NCBI GenBank assembly: GCA_900471485.1
Contig: UCEU01000020.1
Coordinates: 124,001 to 188,000, forward strand
Direction of reading: 5' to 3'
DNA: 64,000 nt
Source: Hyphomicrobiales bacterium
GTDB taxonomy: Bacteria; Pseudomonadota; Alphaproteobacteria; Rhizobiales; Rhizobiaceae
The translations under genes were made by a program, and so were the position numbers. The first letter of the stretch is position 1. Every line of letters begins with the position of its first letter. Below, piece after piece: positions 8,952-16,633 of this stretch. Below the pieces are notes generated by a model. That model was not told where the DNA came from. It saw only the letters and a program-made list of their open reading frames with translations, and ran no database searches.

Positions 8952-9791
8952 TCAGCGCCCGCCGCCGGCCTTGGCCACGACCACATTGATGTTCCTGGAT
9001 CGCATCCGGTCGATGTGAACGGGGAGGGTTTTGTCGTCGACGATGACGACGTCGAATTCTTCCAGCGCCGCGAAGCTGTGCAGCGCCCGGCGTTCGAACT
9101 TGGTATGGTCGGCAAGCAGGATCCGCTTGACGGAACAGTCGAACATGGCGCGCTTGGCATCGACGGTTTCGGGGGATTGATGCAGCACGATTCCGTCATT
9201 GATAGCCGACATCGAGATGAACGCGACATCGGCGCGCAGCGCCTTGATCTCGCTGATGGTCATGCGTCCCATGAAGGCGTTGCACCAGTTGTAATACTGG
9301 CCGCCGAGCCCGATCAGGGTCACGTCGTGCAAGCCGGTCAGGGCATTCATCAAGGTCAGCGAATTGGTGATGGCGGTAATCGGAACCTTGGAGGACAGAT
9401 GCGGCACCATCTGCAGAACGGTGGTGGAATCGTCGAAGAAGATCGCCTGCCCCGGCTCGACAAACTGCATGGCCGCTTCGGCGATGATCTTCTTCTCCGC
9501 CGATTGCCGGCTGGAGCGATAGACGTCGCTGGATTCGATGAGATTGGTGGCGGCGGCTGTGACGATGCCCCGGGTCTTGCGGAAGAGACCGCGGCTGACG
9601 AGTTCGTCGACGTCACGGTGGGCGGTCATCAGGCTGATGCCGAAGCGATCGGTGAGATCCTCGATCCGCATCGAACCTTCGCTCATCACTGCCTCGGCGA
9701 TCATGCGGCGGCGCGCAACCTGGCGCGTCTGGCGGCTGTCGCTGGTCAGTTGATCCAACAGTTCATCGCCCTGATCTGTCTTTTGTGTCAC
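8952..9791 (-). CDS. DeoR/GlpR-family transcriptional regulator
   Basis: A 279-residue regulator with an N-terminal winged helix (about residues 26-80, with DLTDRFGISLMTAHRDVDEL as recognition region) and a C-terminal DeoR sensor domain of the phosphosugar-isomerase fold (FFDDSTTVLQM, ITNSLTLMNAL, GGQYYNWCNAF, FISMSAI). Such proteins usually repress sugar catabolic operons and release DNA on binding a sugar phosphate. It sits inside the transporter operon, directly before the LyxK-like kinase, so it most likely controls the second kinase/dehydrogenase pair. A 25-residue polar extension precedes the HTH. It is a distinct paralogue of the regulator at 20188-20964. Confidence 0.88.
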   Translation of the reverse strand: MTQKTDQGDELLDQLTSDSRQTRQVARRRMIAEAVMSEGSMRIEDLTDRFGISLMTAHRDVDELVSRGLFRKTRGIVTAAATNLIESSDVYRSSRQSAEKKIIAEAAMQFVEPGQAIFFDDSTTVLQMVPHLSSKVPITAITNSLTLMNALTGLHDVTLIGLGGQYYNWCNAFMGRMTISEIKALRADVAFISMSAINDGIVLHQSPETVDAKRAMFDCSVKRILLADHTKFERRALHSFAALEEFDVVIVDDKTLPVHIDRMRSRNINVVVAKAGGGR

Positions 9792-9880
9792 GGGTCACCC
9801 TTCGCTGAATTCAAGACCCCAGCTTCGTATAGTGATTGCCATGCCAAGGCAAAGAAGGCGAAAGCGGTCGGAAGGTCGAA

Positions 9881-9905
9881 GAGGGCGCCCGCGAGAGGCG
9901 CCCTC
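9881..9905 (-). terminator. Intercistronic hairpin after the binding-protein gene
   Basis: A perfect 9-bp stem (GAGGGCGCC at 9881-9889 and GGCGCCCTC at 9897-9905) with a 7-base loop lies 7 bases after the stop of the periplasmic binding protein and before the DeoR gene. No T-run follows on the minus strand. Such structures after binding-protein genes typically protect the 3' end of the abundant upstream message and reduce read-through into downstream genes; that role is inferred. Confidence 0.6.
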
Positions 9906-9912
9906 CTGGCTA

Positions 9913-10860
9913 TTACTGCTCCAGGACGAAGGGAGCGGTGTACTTGTCGACATTGTCCTTGGTGATCAGCAGGCAATCGAAGAGCTGCTTTTCGCTCTTG
10001 GCGCCGGTGCTGCCGTTCTTGATGACGTTGTCGGCCTGCTTGACGGCTTCTTCCGAGAAGACGGCGACTGGCTGCAGGACGGTGTACTGCAGTTCGCCGG
10101 CCTTGATGGCGGCAACAGCGTCCGGCGAACCGTCGAAACCGCCAACCTTGATGTTGGCCAGCTTGCCGGCTTCCTTCAGTGCGGCAATCGCGCCGAGAGC
10201 CATTTCGTCATTGCCGGAGATCACGCCGACGATGTCGGGGTTGGCCTGCAGCATGGACTGCATCTTGTTGTGACCCTGCGTACGGTCCCAGTTGGCGACT
10301 TCCTTGGCGACCTTCTGCAGATCCGGGTACTGCGTCAGAACCGTCTCGTAACCGTTCGAGCGGGTAGCGGCGTTGTTATCCGACGGAGAACCGAACAGTT
10401 CCGCGTACTTGCCCTTGTCGCCGACGGCTTCGACCCACTGCTGAGCACCGATTGCGGCGCCCTGGGCGTTGTTGGAGACGAGCTGCGCCTTGGCGAGGCC
10501 TTCCTGGTTGATTTCGGCGTTGACGAGAATGACCGGGATGCCGGCGGCAACAGCCTTCTTCACCGCGCCAACCGAGCCATCGGCGTTTGCCGGGTCGAGA
10601 ATGATCGCGACCGACTTGTTGGTGATGGCGGTGTCGATCAGGTTGCTTTCGGTGTTGGTGTCGCCCTTGTGCGCGCTGACCGAAGCGGTGTAGCCAAGCT
10701 TTTCAGCCGTTGCCTTGGCAACATTGCCTTCCGTCAGCCAGTAGGGGTTGGACGGGTCGTTGACGATGATCGTCATCTGGCCGGCTGCCCAAGCGGTGCT
10801 GACGAGGATCGGTGCTACAGCCGCGGCGGCCAGTAGAATGCGCATGCCCTTCTTAAACAT
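9913..10860 (-). CDS. eryG: Sugar ABC transporter periplasmic binding protein (erythritol uptake)
   Basis: A 315-residue exported type I periplasmic binding protein (RbsB-like fold). The N-terminal signal peptide covers residues 1-26 (basic MFKKGMR, hydrophobic core, cleavage near STAWAAG). The mature part has the two-lobe pattern: N-lobe starting TIIVNDPSNPYW, hinge region AIILDPANADG, and SGNDEMALGAIAALK with GGFDGSPDAV. The start at ATG 10860 is chosen because GGGAGAG lies 8 bases upstream and the signal peptide begins there; an earlier in-frame start adds 31 unrelated residues. It is encoded after the ATPase and permease genes of the same operon. Erythritol as ligand is inferred from linkage to eryABC; the gene letter follows Rhizobium usage from memory. 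Confidence 0.85.
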   Translation of the reverse strand: MFKKGMRILLAAAAVAPILVSTAWAAGQMTIIVNDPSNPYWLTEGNVAKATAEKLGYTASVSAHKGDTNTESNLIDTAITNKSVAIILDPANADGSVGAVKKAVAAGIPVILVNAEINQEGLAKAQLVSNNAQGAAIGAQQWVEAVGDKGKYAELFGSPSDNNAATRSNGYETVLTQYPDLQKVAKEVANWDRTQGHNKMQSMLQANPDIVGVISGNDEMALGAIAALKEAGKLANIKVGGFDGSPDAVAAIKAGELQYTVLQPVAVFSEEAVKQADNVIKNGSTGAKSEKQLFDCLLITKDNVDKYTAPFVLEQ

Positions 10861-10956
10861 AGTCTCTCTCCCATTTGTGAGCTCTGTTGTTGCCGATGAC
10901 CGGCGGTGCTTTCCCCAATCGGCGCTTGCCGTTGCGGACAAGTTCTGCTGCAAGCG

Positions 10957-12009
10957 TCAGGACGATTTGGCCCGGCGCCCGTATTGGATGCTGTTCATGA
11001 GGACGGCGAGCACGATGACCGCGCCGGTGAAGACGGTCTGCCAGTAGGCGGAGACGCCGATGATGACGAGGCCGTCCGACAGGAAGCCGATGACGAAGGC
11101 GCCGAGCATCGTGCCGCGAACGGTACCACGACCGCCCGTCAGCGCGGCGCCGCCGATCACGACCGCGGCGATTGCCGTCAGTTCATAGGTCGTGCCGGCA
11201 GTGGGGCCAGCCGATGTCAGCTGCGACGAGAGGACGAGGCCGGCGATGGCAGCGCAGATGCCCGAGAGCACATAGACGATGACCTTGACGCGCTTGACCG
11301 GAACACCCGAGAGATCAGCTGCACGTTCATTGCCGCCCGATGCGTAGAGCCAGCGGCCGAAGGCAGTGCGGCTAAGCACGATGCCGCAGATGATCGCGAG
11401 CGCGGCCAGCACCATGACGCCGATCGGAATGCCTGCAAGCCGATTGAAGCCGAGCCAGTCGAAGCCGGTATTGCCGAGTTCGGGGCGTCCGCCGAGGTTG
11501 TTGTAGGTCAGGCCGTTGGTCATCAAAAGCGCGATGCCGCGGGCGACGTAGAGGACGCCGAGCGATGCGACGAAGGCCGGGACCTTCAGGTAGGCGACCA
11601 GCACGCCGTTGACCGCGCCGACGATGGCGCCGACAGCGCAGGTGAGCACGACGACGGCCCAGACGGGCGGGTAGAGAATGACGCCAAAGGCATTCAGCGT
11701 CACGCCCTGCATCAGGAAGCCGGCGATGCAGCCGGCCAGGCCGAGGGTCGAGCCGACCGAAAGGTCGATGCCGCCGTTCAGAATGACGAGAAGCATGCCG
11801 ATCGCAAGAATGCCGAAGATGGCGACATGCGAGGCCATGGTGAGGAAGTTGTTCAGGCTGAAGTAGTAAGGCGAAAGGAACGAGAAGACCGCGATGATCA
11901 CGATCAGCGCGAAGAAAGCGCGTCCTTCAAGGATGAGGCGAACGATATTGGTATTGCGCTTCTGCCCGTTCGACACTGACTTCTTTTCCGTGATGTTTGT
12001 GACTGACAT
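10957..12009 (-). CDS. eryF: Sugar ABC transporter permease (erythritol uptake)
   Basis: A 350-residue inner-membrane permease of the ribose/xylose (RbsC-like, BPD_transp_2) family with about ten hydrophobic segments. Conserved segments include NGGIDLSVGS (residues 90-99), the GxxNGVLVAYLKVPAFVASLG stretch and the cytoplasmic coupling loop ASGGNERAADLSGVPV. ATG 12009 has GGAG 9 bases upstream and is preferred over an in-frame start at 12090 that would overlap the ATPase gene. It should form the membrane pore with the ATPase encoded just upstream. The start lies 22 bases beyond the ATPase stop. The gene letter is assigned by analogy to Rhizobium eryEFG and could be permuted. Confidence 0.87.
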   Translation of the reverse strand: MSVTNITEKKSVSNGQKRNTNIVRLILEGRAFFALIVIIAVFSFLSPYYFSLNNFLTMASHVAIFGILAIGMLLVILNGGIDLSVGSTLGLAGCIAGFLMQGVTLNAFGVILYPPVWAVVVLTCAVGAIVGAVNGVLVAYLKVPAFVASLGVLYVARGIALLMTNGLTYNNLGGRPELGNTGFDWLGFNRLAGIPIGVMVLAALAIICGIVLSRTAFGRWLYASGGNERAADLSGVPVKRVKVIVYVLSGICAAIAGLVLSSQLTSAGPTAGTTYELTAIAAVVIGGAALTGGRGTVRGTMLGAFVIGFLSDGLVIIGVSAYWQTVFTGAVIVLAVLMNSIQYGRRAKSS

Positions 12010-12031
12010 GATCAGTGCTCCATAGTTCGGG

Positions 12032-13576
12032 CTAGTGCACCACGGCTTCGCCGGAGGCGGCCATGATCTTTTCCTTGGTGACGTCGGCACCGAATTCAGC
12101 CGTGATCTTGCCGCGGTGCATGACGATGATGCGGTGCGCGATGCTCAGGCATTCGTTGACTTCCGAGGTCGAGTAAATGACGGCGAGCCCCTGTTTCGCG
12201 CGTTCGGCGAGCAGCTTGAAAACCTCCGCCTTGGCGCCGATGTCGATGCCGCGGCTTGGCTCGTCGAGGAGGATAACCTTCGGGTCGGTCGCCAGCATCT
12301 TGCCGATGACCACCTTCTGCTGGTTGCCACCCGACAGAGAGCCAATCGCAGCCTCGCCGCCGTCGGTCTTGACGTGAACCTTGCGGATCGATTCATCGAC
12401 CAGAGCGCGCTCGCGGCGGCCGGATGTGAACAGCCCTTTGGTGAAGGCGCCGATGCTGGCAAGCGAAAGGTTCGATCCAACCGTCATTGTCTGCACGAGG
12501 CCGTCGCGCTGGCGATCTTCCGGCACCAGCACGAGGCCGCTTGCGATGCGTCCGGCGATGCTTAGATGGCCGACGTCACGGCCTTCGAGACGGATGGCGC
12601 CGCCGCTGGACCGCAGCCGTCCGGCCACGCACTCCAGCAGTTCGGTACGCCCGGCGCCCATCAGGCCATAGATGCAGACGACTTCGCCGGCGCGGACGTC
12701 CAGCGACAGGCGGTCGACGGAGTTGTAGGCGGAGCCGGACGGGCCGGGAACGGTCAGCGCGTCGATCGAAAGTGCGGCCTTGCCGAACTCGTAACCGTCA
12801 GGCGGGCTACCGAGATCGAAATTGTCGCCCACCATGTTGCGGACGATCCATTCGAGATCGATATCCTTGCGCTCGGCATAGGCGGTCATCGTTCCATCAC
12901 GCAGGACGACCGCGTGATTGGTGATCTGCAGCGCCTCTTCGAGATGGTGCGAGATGTAGACGATCGAGACGCCGCGGCTGGTGAGATCGTGAATGACCTT
13001 GAAGAGCACTTCGACTTCGGTGGCGCTCAGCGCCGAGGTGGGCTCGTCCATGATGAGGATGCGCGAATTCACCGAGAGCGCGCGGGCGATTTCGACGATC
13101 TGCTGCTGGCCGAGGCGCAGGTCCTCGACCTTGGTCAGCGGGTCGATCTCTTCTTCCAGCTCTTCCATCAAGAGGCGCGTCTGGCGCTCTTCCTCGGCGA
13201 AATCGACCATGCCGCCGGTGATGATCTCGCGGCCCATGAAGATATTGTCGCGCACGCTGAGGTTAGGTGCGAGGCTGAGCTCCTGGTGGATGATCGAGAT
13301 GCCGTTTTCGCGGGCGTGCGTGGATGAGCTGAAGCTGATCGGCTCGCCATCAAGAACGATCTCCCCCGATGTCGGCTGCACGACGCCTGATAGGATCTTC
13401 ATCAGAGTGGATTTGCCGGCGCCGTTTTCGCCAAACAGCGTCGTCACCTGGCCGCGATGGATATCGAAGTTCACGCCCTTCAGAGCGTGCACGCTGCCGT
13501 AGGACTTTGCGATGTTGCGGGCGGCGAGGACGACTTCGCCACGATGATCTTCGGATGTGCGCATCGGCTCGCTCAT
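12032..13576 (-). CDS. eryE: Sugar ABC transporter ATP-binding protein (erythritol uptake)
   Basis: A 514-residue fusion of two ABC domains, as in RbsA/XylG-type carbohydrate importers. Domain 1 has Walker A GENGAGKST (about residues 49-57), a degenerate signature LRLGQQQ and Walker B ILIMDEPTSAL. Domain 2 has a degenerate Walker A GLMGAGRTE, the signature LSGGNQQ and Walker B VILLDEPSRGID. It energises uptake through the downstream permease. Its start overlaps the stop of the preceding DUF2291 gene by 4 bases (ATGA type), a sign of translational coupling. Erythritol specificity is inferred from the divergent eryABCD genes. Confidence 0.88.
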   Translation of the reverse strand: MSEPMRTSEDHRGEVVLAARNIAKSYGSVHALKGVNFDIHRGQVTTLFGENGAGKSTLMKILSGVVQPTSGEIVLDGEPISFSSSTHARENGISIIHQELSLAPNLSVRDNIFMGREIITGGMVDFAEEERQTRLLMEELEEEIDPLTKVEDLRLGQQQIVEIARALSVNSRILIMDEPTSALSATEVEVLFKVIHDLTSRGVSIVYISHHLEEALQITNHAVVLRDGTMTAYAERKDIDLEWIVRNMVGDNFDLGSPPDGYEFGKAALSIDALTVPGPSGSAYNSVDRLSLDVRAGEVVCIYGLMGAGRTELLECVAGRLRSSGGAIRLEGRDVGHLSIAGRIASGLVLVPEDRQRDGLVQTMTVGSNLSLASIGAFTKGLFTSGRRERALVDESIRKVHVKTDGGEAAIGSLSGGNQQKVVIGKMLATDPKVILLDEPSRGIDIGAKAEVFKLLAERAKQGLAVIYSTSEVNECLSIAHRIIVMHRGKITAEFGADVTKEKIMAASGEAVVH

Positions 13577-14229
13577 TTGACGTCGACCTTGACGGGAGTG
13601 ACGAGCCAGTTCTTCGGATTGATGAGCTTGAAGACGCCGACGACGGTTGCGGTCTTGCCATCGAGTTGCTCGGGATCGATACCGCCGAAGACGGTCTTCT
13701 TCATCTCGTTGTTGATGGCCGAACCCGCGTCCTGATACTGGATCTGGTTGGTGAACTGGCCGAATTCGATGGCACCGGTGGCATCGCGGAGGTCCGTGCC
13801 GTTGACCGCAGGGCCGGTCTGGACACGGACCACCGTCTCGGGAGGCAATCCGTCGATCTTCATTTCGTTGGTGTTGGATTTGCGGGTGCTGAAGGTGCCG
13901 GTCAGCGTTACCGGAATGACCGGCCCGGTGGTGGTGGCAACACCATATTTTTCGCCGGCCGCCTTCTTGTCGGCGGCGATGGCGGTTGCCAGTTCCGCCG
14001 CGGGCACGGCTCTCTTCACGACATCGGCCTGGATGGCCGGGAATTTCTCGGCGCCAAAGGATTCCGGCGAGAACGCCTGCTGCCTCACGTCGCCGTCGGA
14101 GCCGATCTTGACGACCTTCGTATCGAAGGCGATCGCGCCGATGACGGCGACAGCGACGACGGCACCGATAACGATTTTCAGGTTGCCTTTGCCAGGCGCG
14201 GATACTGCGTGGGCGGACTGCGTAGTCAT
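13573..14229 (-). CDS. DUF2291 family membrane-anchored periplasmic protein
   Basis: A 218-residue protein with one hydrophobic segment (about residues 18-34, KIVIGAVVAVAVIGAIAF) and a long extracytoplasmic domain of the DUF2291 family. These proteins are often encoded at the head of sugar ABC transporter operons, as here, and many are described as periplasmic lipoproteins. This copy shows no lipobox cysteine and instead looks tethered by its N-terminal helix. It is the first gene of the leftward operon and overlaps the ATPase gene by 4 bases. No biochemical function is established; a helper role in import is inferred from constant linkage. An AGGGG sequence lies about 10 bases before the ATG. 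Confidence 0.8.
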   Translation of the reverse strand: MTTQSAHAVSAPGKGNLKIVIGAVVAVAVIGAIAFDTKVVKIGSDGDVRQQAFSPESFGAEKFPAIQADVVKRAVPAAELATAIAADKKAAGEKYGVATTTGPVIPVTLTGTFSTRKSNTNEMKIDGLPPETVVRVQTGPAVNGTDLRDATGAIEFGQFTNQIQYQDAGSAINNEMKKTVFGGIDPEQLDGKTATVVGVFKLINPKNWLVTPVKVDVK

Positions 14230-14966
14230 TGTGGACGACCCCTGTAGCTGGTCGGAATTAAGTCGAGTGAGGAGAGTGCCGGCGAAAGCCTCGCGGCGTC
14301 ATCGAAGACGGCGAGTGCTCGAGGCTGCGGCGGAGCGCCGACGCGGGCAGCGCCGATCTGTGCCGGCGGCGTGACGATAAGCGAGAAAAATGCGCATCCG
14401 AACCTCCTCCGTAAAGAACCGTCGCCTATTTCCTCCAGCGATACGGTTCCCATTCTCCTCTCAGCAGGGATGCCTGCGTGATAGGTAAGTGGTATTTATG
14501 CCAAAAATCATGTTATCAAATTTCGTATCTGTCAACTGGCTCTGGACCGGAATTTTATGCCGGGTCTTCCCGAAATGCTAAAGAACGTCTCATTTGCCGA
14601 TGCTGCCCTTTACTCCTCACGCTCGGAAACGGAAAAGAAACGGCAGCGGCAGTCGCTATTATCAATATGATTATAAAAGAAAAATTCTGAAGTGGCTATC
14701 TTGGGGTGCCGGTGGCGGAGCGTGAGCCGGTGGCTATTACGCCAGGCGCCTTGGTCTCCCATGCCGGTAATTTTACCTGAAAAAAATTTCATTGCCAGAA
14801 AAATCTTACTGGAATAATGATATCTCTGTGTTATGTTTTGGTGAGGCCTGTGGGAGGTTTCCAAGGATGCCGAATTCCCGGCTCGCCGCGACCGGCGAGC
14901 TTCGTCGCTTGTGCGATCGGTGAATCCTGGCGTCGTCGGCCATTCGCTGATCGGGAGGATTGAAAG
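14230..14966. promoter_or_regulatory. Divergent control region between the transporter and catabolic erythritol operons
   Basis: This 737-base stretch separates two divergent transcription units and must hold both promoters and probably EryD and DeoR operators. Its middle (about 14500-14830) is clearly AT-richer than the coding flanks. No sigma-70 boxes could be assigned with confidence. On the minus strand a 75-codon open frame (14226-14453) ends in an ATGA overlap with the DUF2291 start, but its Arg/Pro/Ala-rich composition makes it doubtful as a gene. A GCTCGCC/GGCGAGC hairpin at 14881-14900 lies upstream of the eryA leader. Confidence 0.6.
14881..14900 (+). promoter_or_regulatory. Hairpin in the eryA leader region
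   Basis: A perfect 7-bp stem (GCTCGCC 14881-14887, GGCGAGC 14894-14900) with a 6-base loop lies 66 bases before the leader ORF of eryA. No T-run follows. It may be an mRNA leader structure or part of an operator; its role is inference. Confidence 0.35.
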
Positions 14967-15020
14967 ATGAAATCGACACGCGTTCGGCCGTTGGCGACGC
15001 TCAATGCGGTGGTTGGGTAG
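14967..15020 (+). CDS. 17-codon leader ORF upstream of and in frame with eryA
   Basis: The ATG at 14967 follows a strong Shine-Dalgarno (GGGAGG, 14953-14958, 8 bases away) and opens a 17-residue frame (MKSTRVRPLATLNAVVG) that ends in TAG at 15018-15020. It is in the same frame as eryA, whose ATG follows after two more codons, while eryA itself has no recognisable Shine-Dalgarno. The arrangement suggests that ribosomes load at the leader and re-initiate at eryA, giving translational coupling or attenuation. A misplaced stop (sequence error or strain-specific mutation) in an N-terminally longer EryA is the alternative. Confidence 0.45.
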   Translation: MKSTRVRPLATLNAVVG

Positions 15021-15026
15021 TCTGTC

Positions 15027-16598
15027 ATGGGTACCAGTCGCCAGGTCATCATCGGTATTGATGCGGGAACGTCCGTTATCAAGGCAGTCGCCTTCGATCT
15101 TTCCGGCAATCAGATTGCTGCGGCATCGGTTCGCAACAAATATGCGAGTGGCAGCGATGGTTCGGCCACGCAGTCGCTAAGCCAGACCTGGCAGGATTGC
15201 GTGGCAGCGATCCGCGGTCTCGGAGAAAAGGTCGATAATCTTGCGTCGCGCACCGCCGCGATTTCGGTGACCGGGCAGGGCGATGGCACCTGGCTTGTCG
15301 GCTCCGGAAACCGGCCTGTCGGCGATGCGTGGCTGTGGCTGGATGCGCGCGCAGCGCCGACTGTCGTTTCACTTGCCGGCGGCGCGGCCGATAGGGCCCG
15401 CTTCGAGCAGACAGGCACCGGCCTCAATACCTGCCAGCAGGGCGCTCAGCTCGCGCATATGGATCGGGTGCAGCCCGAGCTTCTCGATCGGGCCGAAACC
15501 GCGCTTCACTGCAAGGACTGGCTCTATCTCAATTTCACCGGCGTGCGCGCGACGGACCCTTCCGAGGCAAGCTTCACCTTCGGCGATTTCAGGACGCGAC
15601 GTTATTCGCCTGTCGCCATCGAGGCGCTGGGCCTGACCCGTCGCCGCGGCCTGCTCCCTGAAATTATCGACGGCACCCAGATTACGCATCCTCTGACGGC
15701 GGAAGCAGCGGGCGCCTGCGGCCTGCTGGCGGGCACGCCCGTCAGCCTTGGCTACGTCGACATGGTGATGACCGCGCTTGGCGCCGGCGTTCGAAGCGGC
15801 GGCCGCAACGCTGCCTGTTCCACAATTGGCTCGACCGGCGTGCACCTGCGCGCAAAGCCGGTCGCGGATGTTCACCTGAACCGCGAAGGCACGGGCTATG
15901 TGATTGCCCTGCCGATTCCCGACACGGTCACCCAGGTTCAGACCAACATGGGCTCGACCATCAATATCGACTGGCTGCTCGAGATGGCGGGCTATCTGAT
16001 GGCGGAGGCAGGAAAGCCCGCGACCCACGCGGAACTGGTTGGCCGCATCGACCGCTGGTTCTCGGAGAGCCTGCCGGGGTCCGTCGTCTATCACCCCTAT
16101 ATCTCGGAGGCTGGCGAACGCGGTCCGTTCGTGAACGCGCAGGCGCGTGCCGGTTTCTCCGGCCTTTCGGTCCGCCACGGTTATCCGGATCTCGTTCGCG
16201 CCGTGGTCGAGGGCCTGGCGCTGGCGACACGCGATTGCTACGCCGCCATGGGCGACATGCCGGAAGAGCTGCGGATCACTGGCGGCGCGGTGCGCTCTGC
16301 CGCCCTTCGCCGCTCGCTTGCGGCCTCGATCAATGCGCCGATCCGGCTTTCGCGCCGTGAAGAGACCGGCGCCGCGGGTGCGGCGATGATGGCAGCCGTG
16401 GCGATCGGCGCCTACACCACGATGGACGATTGCATCGCCGACTGGGTCACGCCCTTGCTCGGCGAGGCCGAAAGACCGGTCCCCGAGGAAGCCGCGCGCT
16501 TCGATCTGCTGTTTTCCGCCTACACCGATATTCGAAAGGCCATGCCCGCTGCCTGGCAGACGATGGCCAAAGCCGCGGCGACATCGCCGGTAAACTAG
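15027..16598 (+). CDS. eryA: Erythritol kinase
   Basis: A 523-residue FGGY-family kinase that phosphorylates erythritol to L-erythritol-4-phosphate, the first catabolic step. The nucleotide-binding start IIGIDAGTSVIKAVAFD is at residues 8-24, GQGDGTWLVG forms the substrate side, LGYVDMVMTALGAG the phosphate-2 region and TGGAVRSAALRRSLA the adenosine motif. Identification as EryA rather than another polyol kinase rests on the complete following order eryB-eryC-eryD-regulator-tpiB-rpiB, as in Rhizobium and Brucella. The ATG at 15027 lacks a clear ribosome site and probably depends on the leader frame just upstream. EryB follows 35 bases after the stop. Confidence 0.9.
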   Translation: MGTSRQVIIGIDAGTSVIKAVAFDLSGNQIAAASVRNKYASGSDGSATQSLSQTWQDCVAAIRGLGEKVDNLASRTAAISVTGQGDGTWLVGSGNRPVGDAWLWLDARAAPTVVSLAGGAADRARFEQTGTGLNTCQQGAQLAHMDRVQPELLDRAETALHCKDWLYLNFTGVRATDPSEASFTFGDFRTRRYSPVAIEALGLTRRRGLLPEIIDGTQITHPLTAEAAGACGLLAGTPVSLGYVDMVMTALGAGVRSGGRNAACSTIGSTGVHLRAKPVADVHLNREGTGYVIALPIPDTVTQVQTNMGSTINIDWLLEMAGYLMAEAGKPATHAELVGRIDRWFSESLPGSVVYHPYISEAGERGPFVNAQARAGFSGLSVRHGYPDLVRAVVEGLALATRDCYAAMGDMPEELRITGGAVRSAALRRSLAASINAPIRLSRREETGAAGAAMMAAVAIGAYTTMDDCIADWVTPLLGEAERPVPEEAARFDLLFSAYTDIRKAMPAAWQTMAKAAATSPVN

Positions 16599-16633
16599 TT
16601 CGTGGATGCAACGTGCATCCGAGGGAGCATGAT

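Noticed and set aside
14478..14690. 70-codon frame in the erythritol control region
   Set aside because: The AT-rich region gives scattered codons, no ribosome site was seen and the product has no recognisable features.
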